A stretch of DNA of 64,000 nucleotides from Sporosarcina luteola (GTDB lineage Bacteria > Bacillota > Bacilli > Bacillales_A > Planococcaceae). This document shows positions 1-8,414 of this stretch, one piece after another. The position numbers and the translations under genes were made by a program. The notes under the pieces were generated by a model. It ran no database searches. It was not told the DNA's origin and was given only the letters and a program-made list of their open reading frames with translations. The DNA lies in assembly GCF_023715535.1 (NCBI RefSeq), contig NZ_JAMBOI010000004.1, positions 1 to 64,000 on the forward strand. Reading direction: 5' to 3'. Numbering within the stretch: the stretch's first letter is position 1; the number at the start of each line of letters is the position of its first letter.

Positions 1-328
1 GTGATGCACCGTGGTCGTTGGAGTCAGACTAACGGATGGGCTCAATGGCACCATAGTTGATCGACCTTCTTCGCCAGCCATACAAAACTATACCCGTTCT
101 GAAACAATTTTCATCCTCTGTGGTGCAACGTTTTTTGCTGCATGGATGGCTAACGGGTAGCTTTATTTGAAGATCGTTAAGCTACTTAACGGTTATTTTC
201 TTGTTCAACTAACGGTGCAGTTTAGTACAAGAAGGGGTTATAACCTTCCTTGTTGAACAGTTGGATTTCGTATATGTGCAACTGGAAGATATGTAGTCAA
301 ACTTTAAAGCGAAAGGGAAGACAATACT
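1..328. other. intergenic / decayed region without a supported gene
   Basis: No supported coding region. The stretch contains several short copies of a CTAACGG-type motif (around 29, 148, 189 and 208), one of which (about 147-173) resembles a further copy at 645-672. An open frame on the minus strand starts near 82 and runs off the window edge; it is too short to judge. The rest looks like decayed sequence at the edge of the prophage remnant that follows. Confidence 0.4.
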
Positions 329-604
329 ATGGTAGATATTAAATCAATGAAAGAACGAAAGAAATTAAGGTTAGAAATTTTGGAAGAACTGTATAATCTT
401 CATTTTTTTTCTCCTACACAAAATAATTGTTTGATTGTCAAAACGAATGAGTTATACGGGGAAAGAAATAGCGAAAAACACTTAGCTTATCATTATCTTT
501 TGACATCTGGTCTAATTCATATAGAAATTTCAGGTGATAGTTCAGCTGTAAGTATTACATCTAAAGGTATTGATTATGTAGAATCTATTTATGAACAAAA
601 ATAA
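329..604 (+). CDS. small hypothetical protein, winged-helix-like
   Basis: A 91-residue protein starting at ATG 329, preceded by a modest GGGAAG ribosome site. The N-terminus is rich in Lys/Arg and Leu; the C-terminal half has the pattern LTSGLI..SGDSSAVSITSKGIDYVES, which resembles the wing and last helix of small winged-helix proteins in Firmicute phages and plasmids (residue pattern only). It sits alone in decayed, AT-rich sequence next to phage remnants, so phage or mobile origin is likely. No function can be assigned. The start and reading frame are reasonable but unsupported by neighbours. Confidence 0.55.
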   Translation: MVDIKSMKERKKLRLEILEELYNLHFFSPTQNNCLIVKTNELYGERNSEKHLAYHYLLTSGLIHIEISGDSSAVSITSKGIDYVESIYEQK

Positions 605-739
605 CATTACAAAATAGATTTTAGACGCTAAAATGTGTTTATTTGACTAACGGGTGCTTTAGTTGAAGAAGATTTTTGCTACTCTAGGTGTACTATTATA
701 AAATAGAAGGAATATAAAAGCTGTGATGGGGTGTGTACA

Positions 740-940
740 TTGGCTGAGATAATACCTTTCAAGACAAAGCAGCAGATTGAAACTTTGAAGGCGAAAAAGA
801 CTATCCGTGAATGGGAAAATTAATTAGAGTGGGAAGATGCTAACTGGCATAATGTAATAAATAAAGATGAAGACAAGGTCGATTTATCGAAGGAAGAGAT
901 TGACTGGCTAAATGACTGGTTGCAGAAGAACGATGAGTAG
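740..940 (+). pseudogene. small ORF interrupted by an in-frame stop
   Basis: A 67-codon reading frame runs from TTG 740 to TAG 938-940 with one internal TAA at 821-823. The first part reads MAEIIPFKTKQQIE and the second is acidic (DLSKEEIDWLNDWLQ). Codon composition stays protein-like on both sides of the stop, which suggests a small phage-type gene broken by a single substitution. The family is not recognised. It lies in the 605-1318 gap, which otherwise holds a diverged repeat at 1011-1067 and no further supported gene. Confidence 0.35.
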
Positions 941-1010
941 TTCAAGATACGAAGAGAAATTCTGAAGGATTTATTTAAACGCAACACAAATACAACACAA
1001 GATATTTAAA

Positions 1011-1067
1011 AATGCTGTAACATCAACGTATTTTGGCAGATATACACGTCTGCCTGGGACGTTGCTA
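1011..1067. repeat. diverged direct repeat, copy 1 (prophage remnant edge)
   Basis: The sequence AATGCTGTAACATCAACG at 1011 continues to CCTGGGACGT near 1062. It resembles 3255-3306 over its length by eye, with small gaps. Each copy sits downstream of a run containing ACACAAAT. The pair brackets the cargo genes and terminase relic, so the repeats could be decayed attachment sites or copies of one phage-end sequence. This is inference from position and similarity. Confidence 0.4.
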
Positions 1068-1318
1068 AATGCGGTCTAAACCTCATGATATCAAGCCTTC
1101 TAGCGAAGTTTTAGAGCGGTCTATGAGCAGTCAAATTGCGAATTACAGACGCATACTAGCTACTTTCGTTAGGAGGTTTTTTGTGTTGAAAAACCGAGAA
1201 AGGGTTTAGGTAGACGGCTACCATTATCTCAGTAGAGCTTCTTGATATGAAGTGTAGTTTTGAAAATATGAAGGATTTTCACCTTTCACGGCGAATATTT
1301 TCGAGAAGGGGGATGCTT

Positions 1319-1774
1319 ATGATAATCTATGATTTGGGGAATATTACCGACTGGTTAACTTCAATCGGAACAATTGGCGCGGTTATCGTTGCTTTGTATT
1401 TGGCGAGAAGAGACGATAAGCCACGCGCTAAGGTTAAATCGACAATGAGTTATGGGGTCAGCCATAACGGAGGTATTTCTAGATATCCATTATTCATAAA
1501 CTTGGAGATTGTTAATATCGGTAAAATTCCAATTCACTTATCGGAATGCACAATACAAATGAGTAAATTTAATAATAAGAGAATGGCATTTCCAGATGGT
1601 AGTCAGAATGTAAAAATATTATTGAACCCCGGAGAATTTTATGAGCACAAGTTAGCTTATGAACCAATTTACAATTACCTCAAAAGTGAAGGTATCAAGA
1701 AGTTGAAAACTTACATGTTTTTTAAAAGTTCTCTTGGTAAGGTCTATAAAACAAAAATTATTTTACGTTCATAG
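1319..1774 (+). CDS. membrane-anchored hypothetical protein, phage cargo 1
   Basis: The frame is open from 1247, but the strong AGAAGGGGG at 1304-1312 fits ATG 1319, giving a 151-residue protein beginning MIIYDLGNITDW. Residues about 10-30 form one transmembrane helix (SIGTIGAVIVALYLA) followed by a basic RRDDKPR stretch, so the C-terminal ~115 residues should be cytoplasmic. That part is beta-rich with an Ig-like feel (LFINLEIVNIGKIPIHLSECTIQM), as seen in many small prophage proteins of unknown role. The gene has its own leader and a weak terminator and lies upstream of the terminase start region, a typical cargo (moron) position. Confidence 0.6.
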   Translation: MIIYDLGNITDWLTSIGTIGAVIVALYLARRDDKPRAKVKSTMSYGVSHNGGISRYPLFINLEIVNIGKIPIHLSECTIQMSKFNNKRMAFPDGSQNVKILLNPGEFYEHKLAYEPIYNYLKSEGIKKLKTYMFFKSSLGKVYKTKIILRS

Positions 1775-1788
1775 CGCTTTTTTAGAAT

Positions 1789-1843
1789 CGCTTTTTCTAT
1801 TCCTGAAAATTAAAGGGGCAAGTGGTGATGTGAAGTACCGATT
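1789..1843 (+). repeat. first copy of terminase 5' region after cargo 1
   Basis: This stretch (CTTTTTCTATTCCTGAAAAT, then a GGGG-containing site, GTGATGTG and GTACCGATT) matches 2498-2555, where the same elements lead into the terminase start. The match continues over about 55 bases with scattered substitutions. It marks the downstream end of a first cassette whose terminase start is now only a relic. Confidence 0.55.
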
Positions 1844-1898
1844 CATTTAAAAAAGAATTTCACCTTGCTTGGCGAATAGTGTCATAGGGGGGATGGAA

Positions 1899-2474
1899 TT
1901 GTCAGGGTGGGTAACAGTACTTGTTGGAACATTTGCACCGACTATTGCGTTGGTTGGCTATCTAATGACTGTTTCAACTAATAAAAAACAAAGAATTATG
2001 GCATCTATTAGTGCTCAACGAACAGATTGGCTCAACGAGCTAAGGCATGCATTTGTAAAATACAATGCTGCGTGTCTAAGTTACGATTTGATAAGGTTTA
2101 CTACATCCTTAGGACAAAACGAAGGAGTTAGCGTATGGGACGAATATCAAGCGGTCTTATCCTCTCAAAATCATATAACTTTGTTGCTGAACCCAAAAGA
2201 GCAATTTGTTAAAGAATTAATATTTGAGATCAATAAACAAACTGATTTGTTACTCGGGAGAAAAAAGTATGATAAAAGCCAGATTGATCTTACGAAAAAA
2301 AGAATAAACGATTTACAACAAATAATTTTGAAAGCCGAGTGGGAAAGAATACGGACTGAAACAAAAAAGGGAAGACAAGTTAAGACTTCAGAAATGGATT
2401 TAATCCTTAAGAATACTTCCTTAAGAATTAATAATGAAATATACAAAGAAGTTATTCTGAATGTAGAACAATAG
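1899..2474 (+). CDS. membrane-anchored helical protein, phage cargo 2
   Basis: The open frame begins at TTG 1869, but a G-rich ribosome site at 1885-1892 better fits TTG 1899, in the same layout as cargo gene 1; ATG 1893 is too close to that site. The product is about 190 residues: one N-terminal transmembrane helix (WVTVLVGTFAPTIALVGYLM), then an alpha-helical, charged cytoplasmic domain with SAQRTDWLNELRHAF. This arrangement (one membrane helix plus a helical R..WLNELR domain) recurs in small prophage and accessory proteins of unknown function. A strong terminator follows at 2485. A phage-defence or exclusion role is possible but not shown. Confidence 0.6.
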   Translation: MSGWVTVLVGTFAPTIALVGYLMTVSTNKKQRIMASISAQRTDWLNELRHAFVKYNAACLSYDLIRFTTSLGQNEGVSVWDEYQAVLSSQNHITLLLNPKEQFVKELIFEINKQTDLLLGRKKYDKSQIDLTKKRINDLQQIILKAEWERIRTETKKGRQVKTSEMDLILKNTSLRINNEIYKEVILNVEQ

Positions 2475-2484
2475 TAATTTAGTT

Positions 2485-2506
2485 GACGCTATATTAGCGT
2501 CTTTTT
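2485..2506 (+). terminator. Rho-independent terminator of cargo 2
   Basis: GACGCT and AGCGTC pair around a five-base loop and are followed by five T residues. It lies 10 bases after the cargo 2 stop codon and just before the terminase relic, so cargo transcription is insulated from the phage gene. Confidence 0.75.
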
Positions 2507-2545
2507 CTATGCCTGAAAATCAAAGGAGGCTGATGGTGATGTGGA

Positions 2546-3181
2546 ATGCCGAATTGGGAAGAGATCCAGAGAGAATGGGAAGCAACAGAGATAACCTTCA
2601 AAGACGCTAGCTGAAAAGCACGGTGTCAAAGAAGGGACATTGAAAAGTCGTCCTAGTCGTGAAGGATGGTTGAGGGATGCAAATATCGCAACTGCAAAAA
2701 GCAGAAGGGTTGCAACCAGTGTCAAGGACCATTCCATAGCCAGTAAGAATAAATCATCATCTAATGGCAAGAAAAAGAAGCAAGCAACCGGAGTGGCAAC
2801 CCGAACCCGAAGAACCAATTTACGAAACGGAACAGGGCAGTAGTCACACATGGATTTTTTTCGAAGTTCGTTCCTGCCGAAACATTAGAAATTATGGACA
2901 GCTTGATCGAGCGTGATCCAGCTGATTTAATATAGGTCCAGATACAAATCCAGTATCCGGCAATCATTCGTGCACAGCAAATCATGTTTTTTGAAGATCG
3001 CGGCGACATGATAAAAGAGATCGAGAAAACCGAAACACAAAGCTATCATTATGTAGAGTCTGAAAAGCAGAAGTGGGAAATTCGATCCGTTTGGGACAAG
3101 CATACAATCTTCATGAATGCGCAAAACCGGAAGATGTCCGAGTTACACAATCAAAATTTCACTCACAAAATTGTAAGTTGA
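2546..3181 (+). pseudogene. phage terminase small subunit, frameshifted and truncated
   Basis: Translating across frames gives a continuous terminase-small-subunit-like protein: MPNWEEIQREWEATEITFK at 2546, LAEKHGVKEGTLKSR (the HTH-like DNA-binding part) after a frameshift near 2604, a Lys-rich linker, a second frameshift near 2810, then THGFFSKF and [13 protein letters not shown]. An in-frame TAG at 2933-2935 stands before VQIQIQY, and the frame continues through QSYHYVESEKQKWEI to 3181. Bacillus phage small terminases have this order (N-terminal HTH, linker, helical oligomerisation core). The C-terminus is missing and no large terminase follows, so this is a dead relic. Confidence 0.7.
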
Positions 3182-3254
3182 GTTTACAATTAATGCTTCG
3201 AAACTAAAACAACGTAAAATCATTTTACACAAATTTTACTCATCGGCAAGCAAG

Positions 3255-3312
3255 AATGCTGTTAAATCAATGTTTGTACGGGATAATAGAAGTCCTCCTG
3301 GGACGTATTTAA
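3255..3312. repeat. diverged direct repeat, copy 2
   Basis: AATGCTGTTAAATCAATG to CCTGGGACGTATTTAA matches copy 1 at 1011-1067 with scattered changes. It lies directly after the terminase relic and just before the terminator at 3320, so it may mark the right edge of the remnant. Confidence 0.4.
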
Positions 3313-3319
3313 TAATTTT

Positions 3320-3373
3320 CGATAAAAAGCGCTGCAACCGTTGTGACTTCAACGTTTGCGGCGCTTTTTATCG
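3320..3373. terminator. bidirectional terminator
   Basis: CGATAAAAAGCGC at 3320-3332 is the exact reverse complement of GCGCTTTTTATCG at 3361-3373, with further pairing of the inner TGCAA/CGTT arms. T-runs are present on both strands. It separates the prophage remnant from the RavA-like gene. The remainder of the 3182-3492 gap holds no supported gene. Confidence 0.75.
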
Positions 3374-3492
3374 TTGTAGCGATCGCTTGGATGAAAACTT
3401 AGTGATCGGCAGATTAAAATGATTGAGTATCCTTCAGACTGTAACGTAAAGAGATTATCTTTCACATTACAAAAAGTAAGGAGATATAGAAA

Positions 3493-4668
3493 ATGACTAT
3501 GGAGAATCTGAAAAAGTTACAAGAAATCAGACTGGCACTTACTGCGAAATATTTTGAACGGGAGAACGAGGTTGAAGGGATTCTTGTCGCGCTGCTTTCG
3601 AGACAGCATATGCTCATGATTGGACCTGCGGGAACCGCAAAATCTGCATTATCTGTCGAGCTGGCGAAAATCGTACACGGAACAGAATACTTCCAATGGT
3701 TATTAACTAGGTTCAGCACACCTGAAGAAGTTTTTGGTCCGTTGTCGTTGAAAGATCTTGAAATAGGCATCTACAAGCGGAATACAGTTTCTAAAATGCC
3801 GGAAGCACATCTTGTTTTCTTGGATGAGATATTTAAAGCCAATTCTGCAATCTTGAACAGCTTGCTGACACTTATAAACGAAAGGATATTTTATAATAGC
3901 GGAACGCCGGAAAAGGCACCGTTACTTTCAGTTATTGGGGCTTCTAATGAATATCCTGAAGAAGGGGAAGGGCTGGAAGCTCTATTTGACAGGTTCTTAC
4001 TACGATTTGAGTTGGATTATATTGCTGATCAAACGAATTTTATTTCGATGATGAAGGGAACTGGTGGGAATCAGGTTATGCCATCCATGACGATGGATGA
4101 ATTGATTCAACTTCAGTTGTTGACGGATAGTGTTTCAATACCGGATGAAGTGTATGAAACACTCTCGGAAATACGTAATGAACTGCGTAACGAAGGGATA
4201 CGCCCTTCTGACAGGCGATTTAAACAGTCACTTTCCGTACTTCAAGCGAAGGCGGTGATAAGCCAGAGACAAGTTGTGAATGTATCCGACATCGTCATCC
4301 TTGAAAATGTACTTTGGGAAACGGTGGACCAAAAAGATGTAGTGTCTTCCATTATCCGCAATCATTCACAAGATGTCGTTACGCAGGCCCTTCAATCCAT
4401 ACAAGAAGAGGCATACGAAGTGTTTTACACCGTCCTTCAGGATTCTACAACCGAGTATGGAATGGAAGCGACTCACAAGATGAAGGCCTTAGTGGAAGAT
4501 TTGAAAAAACTCAAAAGTGATTATCATAGTCGGAAAGATGATATCGATGCATTACTTACTAAATTGACTTCGATGGAACATGAAATCTTGAATAACATTT
4601 TAGAACCTTGGTATTTTGAAGCTCGAAAGGAACAGAAGGAATCCGCTAGCACCTTCTTTAAAATGTGA
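3493..4668 (+). CDS. MoxR-type AAA+ ATPase (RavA-like)
   Basis: This 391-residue protein has a clear AAA+ core: Walker A GPAGTAKS at residues 44-51, Walker B LVFLDEIFK near 109-117, sensor-1-like GASNEYPEE, and an arginine-finger region FDRFLLRFELDY. The long helical C-terminus is typical of RavA, a MoxR ATPase that acts with the VWA protein ViaA as a chaperone-like pair affecting respiratory complexes and stress in enterobacteria. AAGGAGATA precedes ATG 3493. The partner gene begins 15 bases after its stop, which supports the RavA/ViaA assignment. The substrate here is unknown. Confidence 0.8.
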   Translation: MTMENLKKLQEIRLALTAKYFERENEVEGILVALLSRQHMLMIGPAGTAKSALSVELAKIVHGTEYFQWLLTRFSTPEEVFGPLSLKDLEIGIYKRNTVSKMPEAHLVFLDEIFKANSAILNSLLTLINERIFYNSGTPEKAPLLSVIGASNEYPEEGEGLEALFDRFLLRFELDYIADQTNFISMMKGTGGNQVMPSMTMDELIQLQLLTDSVSIPDEVYETLSEIRNELRNEGIRPSDRRFKQSLSVLQAKAVISQRQVVNVSDIVILENVLWETVDQKDVVSSIIRNHSQDVVTQALQSIQEEAYEVFYTVLQDSTTEYGMEATHKMKALVEDLKKLKSDYHSRKDDIDALLTKLTSMEHEILNNILEPWYFEARKEQKESASTFFKM

Positions 4669-4683
4669 ATAGGAGTGTTCTAC

Positions 4684-6138
4684 TTGAAGAGTCGTAATAG
4701 ACGCACTGAAATTCGGTCGGTCCTGAACACGGACGCGTTCGATAAAAGACGTTTCAGAGAGATTTTCGATATGTCTTCAGGTCTTCAAAAGGTAAGAGCT
4801 GAAGGTGTACTGCCGATGTTCGATTCATTGCTGGCAGACATTTGGGCTTCGTTGTATAAGATGAAACCTGAGATTATTGAAGAGGGCCTAGACAGTGTTT
4901 TTAAGGTTAATAAATCACTCATGGAAAGAATCATGGCGGACGAAAACTTTGCTGCCTATCGAACCACCACCCGATTAGATGATTTGTCGTCAGCGATCGG
5001 CACGGTGAAATTCGGAGAGAAGATGAACCAATGGCTGATTGACCAAAAAAAGCAAGACGAAGAATTGGAAGAGCAGATGCAGGAAATTCTTGCGGTGCAA
5101 AGGCAACTCCAAAGGCAGGAGTGGCAAGAGGAGACGGGATATGGCAGTCGTGTAATCGAAGAGAAACTTACAGAGTTAATGGATAGATTTGATGAGAAAT
5201 TGAAACAGATGCTCGAAAGTAATAGTAATAGCTTTTCACAAGCATTGGTTCAAGCGTTGCACGAAACAAAGCAGGTGAAGGAGGGTTTGAAATCATTGTT
5301 CAGCGGCACTCGAGCGGGCAGCGGGGATGCAGAACTGAAAAAAGTTCCTCTTCGAGACCAACTATCGCTAGCAGAGAAGATAGCTTCTGATAAAAAAATG
5401 AAAGAAATAGCAGACTGGGCTGGTCGATTCAAACAGGCAGCCCGTAAAAAACAAAAGGCCGATTATAACGAGGCGATGGAAAGAAGTGGAGTCACAATAG
5501 GTGGCAATATTGAACGGTTGTTGCCGATGGAGCTGGGATTTTACATGCATCCAATAACGAGGAACGACTTTCTTCGTCGGTTTGCAGAAGGTCAGACGAT
5601 GCTATATGAACAGGAGGGAAAAGAGGTCCTTGGGAAAGGTCCAATCATACTTTGCTTGGATCAGTCGGGTAGTATGCAGCACCTTGATTCTCAAGCCAAA
5701 GGGTTTACGTTAGCCCTCATATCAATTGCCAGAAAGCAGAGAAGGGATTTTTGTTTGATTTTATTTTCAACGCGCTTGCAAGTATTTACATATGAAAAGG
5801 GGAAAATAAAGGTTTCAGATATGGTGAGTCTGGCACAAACTTTTTTGAGCGGCGGGACAGATTTTTCCTTGCCTCTTGGTAAATCGCTCAATGTTATTAA
5901 CGATAGCCGTTTTAAAAAAGCTGATGTAGTGTTTGTGACGGATGGTGAAGACAGAATAAAAGGTTCATTCCTTGAAGAGTTCAATCAGAAGAAAAAAGAG
6001 AAAGCCTTTAATGTCCTATCCATAATTTTAGGTAGCAGTACAAACACTGCGGAACAGTTTTCCGATAAAGTTGTCATGGTGAAAGATTTTGAAGATGAGG
6101 GAAGTTATGCTCATTTGAAATTTAAAGGAGGCGCCTAA
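4684..6138 (+). CDS. VWA-domain protein (ViaA-like)
   Basis: The frame opens at GTG 4675, but AATAGGAG touches that codon; TTG 4684 has proper spacing and gives 484 residues. The N-terminal ~300 residues are helical and charged, with coiled-coil patches around EELEEQMQEILAVQRQLQRQ. A von Willebrand factor A domain follows: the metal-ion-dependent adhesion motif DQSGS is at residues 326-330, with a later GGTD and VFVTDGED supplying further metal ligands. This is the ViaA architecture, and the gene follows its ATPase partner immediately. In E. coli ViaA stimulates RavA; the role in Bacillales is not established. Confidence 0.75.
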   Translation: MKSRNRRTEIRSVLNTDAFDKRRFREIFDMSSGLQKVRAEGVLPMFDSLLADIWASLYKMKPEIIEEGLDSVFKVNKSLMERIMADENFAAYRTTTRLDDLSSAIGTVKFGEKMNQWLIDQKKQDEELEEQMQEILAVQRQLQRQEWQEETGYGSRVIEEKLTELMDRFDEKLKQMLESNSNSFSQALVQALHETKQVKEGLKSLFSGTRAGSGDAELKKVPLRDQLSLAEKIASDKKMKEIADWAGRFKQAARKKQKADYNEAMERSGVTIGGNIERLLPMELGFYMHPITRNDFLRRFAEGQTMLYEQEGKEVLGKGPIILCLDQSGSMQHLDSQAKGFTLALISIARKQRRDFCLILFSTRLQVFTYEKGKIKVSDMVSLAQTFLSGGTDFSLPLGKSLNVINDSRFKKADVVFVTDGEDRIKGSFLEEFNQKKKEKAFNVLSIILGSSTNTAEQFSDKVVMVKDFEDEGSYAHLKFKGGA

Positions 6139-6208
6139 AAGAGACAGGGCGTGAACAAATCAAAACCGAATATCAAATTAAATTATTAATATAATATGAA
6201 TTGTATGG

Positions 6209-6237
6209 TTGACAATTTATTTATATATGTTTATACT
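6209..6237 (+). promoter_or_regulatory. sigma-A-type promoter of the S-box operon
   Basis: A perfect TTGACA (6209-6214) and TATACT (6232-6237) are separated by 17 bases. They lie about 50 bases before the SAM riboswitch aptamer, as expected for its transcription start. Confidence 0.75.
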
Positions 6238-6285
6238 AATTTTCAATCAGTTGAAGTTATAAAAATGATTCTAACAACTACATAC

Positions 6286-6442
6286 ATCTCTTATTAAGAG
6301 TGGCGGAGGGAATAGGCCCGAAGAAGCCCGGCAACCAACAGATGAATTCATCTGAAAAGGTGCTACATCCTACAGGTGTTTTTAAGCCTGGAAGATAAGA
6401 GGAGGAATTTTTGCAGCCCTCTTCTTATGAAGAGGGTTTTTC
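6286..6442 (+). promoter_or_regulatory. SAM-I riboswitch (S-box) with terminator
   Basis: The conserved aptamer core is present: CTTATTAAGAGTGGCGGAGG, then GGCCCGAAGAAGCCCGGCAACC split over the P2/P3 region, GGTGCTACATCC, and the closing GGAAGATAAGAGG strand that pairs with the 5' end to form P1. The expression platform is a terminator at 6417-6442, with CCCTCTT pairing AAGAGGG followed by a T-run. High SAM should favour termination, so the downstream transporter operon is expressed when methionine/SAM is low. This ties the operon to sulfur acquisition. Confidence 0.93.
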
Positions 6443-6561
6443 ATATTCATCAAAAGGAAACTAGGTTTTCGTAAATCTAAATCCGACTATACCAATATGA
6501 AAAATATCAATTAAGTTATTATGAATTTCAATATAAAAAACGAATTTAGGAGGAAATGGAC

Positions 6562-7545
6562 ATGAGGAAATGGATTGCAGGAGTGTTACTGGTAATCGGG
6601 GCATTGTTAATGATGACTGCTTGTTCAACAGGTGAAGGGAAGGAAAAGGGAGAGTTGAAGAAAGTAGTACTGGATTATGCATACTACTCACCAACTAGCC
6701 TTGCGCTGAAAGAATTTGGTTGGGCTGAAGAAGCGTTCAAGGAACAAGGGATTGAAGTGGAATGGATACTCAGCCATGGAAGCAATAAAGCGCTTGAATT
6801 TTTAAATTCGAAGAGCGTTGATTTCGGCTCGACGGCTGGCGCTGCTGCATTAATTGCTAAATCCAACGGTTCACCAATTGAATCGGTCTATATTTACTCA
6901 AAGCCTGAATGGACTGCGCTTGTTACAACTGGTGATTCAGACAACACATCAGTCGAACAATTGAAGGGCAAAAAAGTAGCTGCGACGCTAGGAACGGATC
7001 CATATATATTCCTTCTTCGTTCGTTGCAGGAAGTTGGGTTGTCATCGAAGGATTTGGAAATTGTGAATTTGCAGCACTCTGATGGAGCAAATGCTCTTCT
7101 AACAGGTCAAGTAGAGGCATGGGCAGGGCTAGATCCACATATGGCGAAAGTTGAAATTGACTCTGGCGCAAACTTGTTCTTGCGCGATCATGAAAAAAAC
7201 ACGTACGGAACATTGAATGTCCGATCTGATTTTGCCGAACAACATCCCGAAGCCGTGGAGACAGTGATTGAGGTATACGAAAAAGCGCGTAAGTGGGTCA
7301 TAGAAAATCCCGAGGAGGCAGCCGACATCCTTGCGAAAGAAGCCGAAATGCAATTGGAAGTAGCGCAAAAGAGTTTAGAGCGCAATGATTTTTCTGATCC
7401 GATTCCAGGCTTGATGCAAATCAAAGCACTAACAGCAGCCGGGGAAGTATTGCAATCAGAAAATGTCATTAAAGGCAATGTTGATATTAGCAAAATAGTA
7501 AATGAAATGATTGTTGATCGCTATTCAAAAGCAGTGATCGAATGA
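6562..7545 (+). CDS. ABC transporter substrate-binding lipoprotein, aliphatic sulfonate type
   Basis: AGGAGGA at 6548-6554 favours ATG 6562 over ATG 6556. The 327-residue protein has a lipoprotein signal ending LMMTAC with Cys21 as the lipidation site. The mature part follows the SsuA/TauA (NMT1-like) fold: YYSPTSLALKEFGW, the FGSTAGAAALIA ligand loop and a DPYIFLL segment. Family members bind sulfonates, taurine or related small anions outside the membrane. Control by the S-box makes an organosulfur ligand the best guess; the exact substrate cannot be read from the sequence. Confidence 0.82.
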   Translation: MRKWIAGVLLVIGALLMMTACSTGEGKEKGELKKVVLDYAYYSPTSLALKEFGWAEEAFKEQGIEVEWILSHGSNKALEFLNSKSVDFGSTAGAAALIAKSNGSPIESVYIYSKPEWTALVTTGDSDNTSVEQLKGKKVAATLGTDPYIFLLRSLQEVGLSSKDLEIVNLQHSDGANALLTGQVEAWAGLDPHMAKVEIDSGANLFLRDHEKNTYGTLNVRSDFAEQHPEAVETVIEVYEKARKWVIENPEEAADILAKEAEMQLEVAQKSLERNDFSDPIPGLMQIKALTAAGEVLQSENVIKGNVDISKIVNEMIVDRYSKAVIE

Positions 7546-7561
7546 CTAAGGGGGAATAGAC

Positions 7562-8401
7562 ATGACGGTCAATATTGACGAGAAAGAATTGTTTGTAACG
7601 AAAGGAAAAAAGTCGGTCAAAATTAACATAGAGAGAAAGGTGAGGGGTCTTGCGCTCGGCTTGGTTATTCCTTTCCTTCTTCTGGTCGTTTGGGAAGCGG
7701 CTGTCCGTTTCAATTGGCTCGATGCCTATGTCTTTCCCGCTCCGACGACCATCTTGCAGAAGATTATCGAGTTAGCCCAAGAAGGTACACTTTGGGGACA
7801 TGTCGGAATTACATTCTTTCGTGTCATGATCGGTTTTCTGGCAGGAACAATTGCCGCAGTTGTACTGGGATCCATCGTTGGTTATTTTAAATGGTTTGAA
7901 CAGTTGATGGACCCATTAATCCAAGCGTTTCGATCGATTCCCTCTCTAGCCTGGGTTCCATTGTTCATCCTGTGGATGGGCATTGGTGAGTCCTCCAAGG
8001 TGATGTTAATCGCTGTCGGTGTGTTCTTTCCAATCTATTTGAATATCGTTTCAGGCATTCAAGGCGTCGATCGTAAATTAATAGAAGTCGGCAAGATTTA
8101 TCATTTCACTCCGTTGCAAATTGTTCGTCGTATCATCTTGCCCGCTTCACTTCCATCATTTCTTGTCGGCTTACGCAGTGGTGTCGGACTAGGTTGGATG
8201 TTCATCGTAGCTGCTGAGCTAATGGGTGCCAGTCAAGGGCTTGGGTATTTACTTGTCGTTGGTCAGAATACGTACTCGCCGGAGCTCATTATTGCCAGCA
8301 TTATTTTATTTGCACTGCTAGGGAAAGCGACTGATTCTCTGTTGAAAGCACTGGAAGCACGTGCATTGAAGTGGCAAGACAATCTTCAAAACCAATTATG
8401 A
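7562..8401 (+). CDS. ABC transporter permease, SsuC/TauC type
   Basis: This is a 279-residue inner-membrane protein with a cytoplasmic N-terminus and about six transmembrane helices, the first at residues 30-48 (LALGLVIPFLLLVVWEAAV). The EAA-type cytoplasmic loop that contacts the ATPase is visible (VDRKLIEVGKIYHFTPLQIVRRIILPASLPSFLVGLR, in segments). It begins 16 bases after the binding-protein stop and ends 13 bases before the ATPase start, forming a standard three-gene importer. Confidence 0.85.
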   Translation: MTVNIDEKELFVTKGKKSVKINIERKVRGLALGLVIPFLLLVVWEAAVRFNWLDAYVFPAPTTILQKIIELAQEGTLWGHVGITFFRVMIGFLAGTIAAVVLGSIVGYFKWFEQLMDPLIQAFRSIPSLAWVPLFILWMGIGESSKVMLIAVGVFFPIYLNIVSGIQGVDRKLIEVGKIYHFTPLQIVRRIILPASLPSFLVGLRSGVGLGWMFIVAAELMGASQGLGYLLVVGQNTYSPELIIASIILFALLGKATDSLLKALEARALKWQDNLQNQL

Positions 8402-8414
8402 AGGAGGGGTTTCA

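Noticed and set aside
2507..2851. Minus-strand ORF of 114 residues
   Set aside because: It is the antisense shadow of the terminase small subunit relic.
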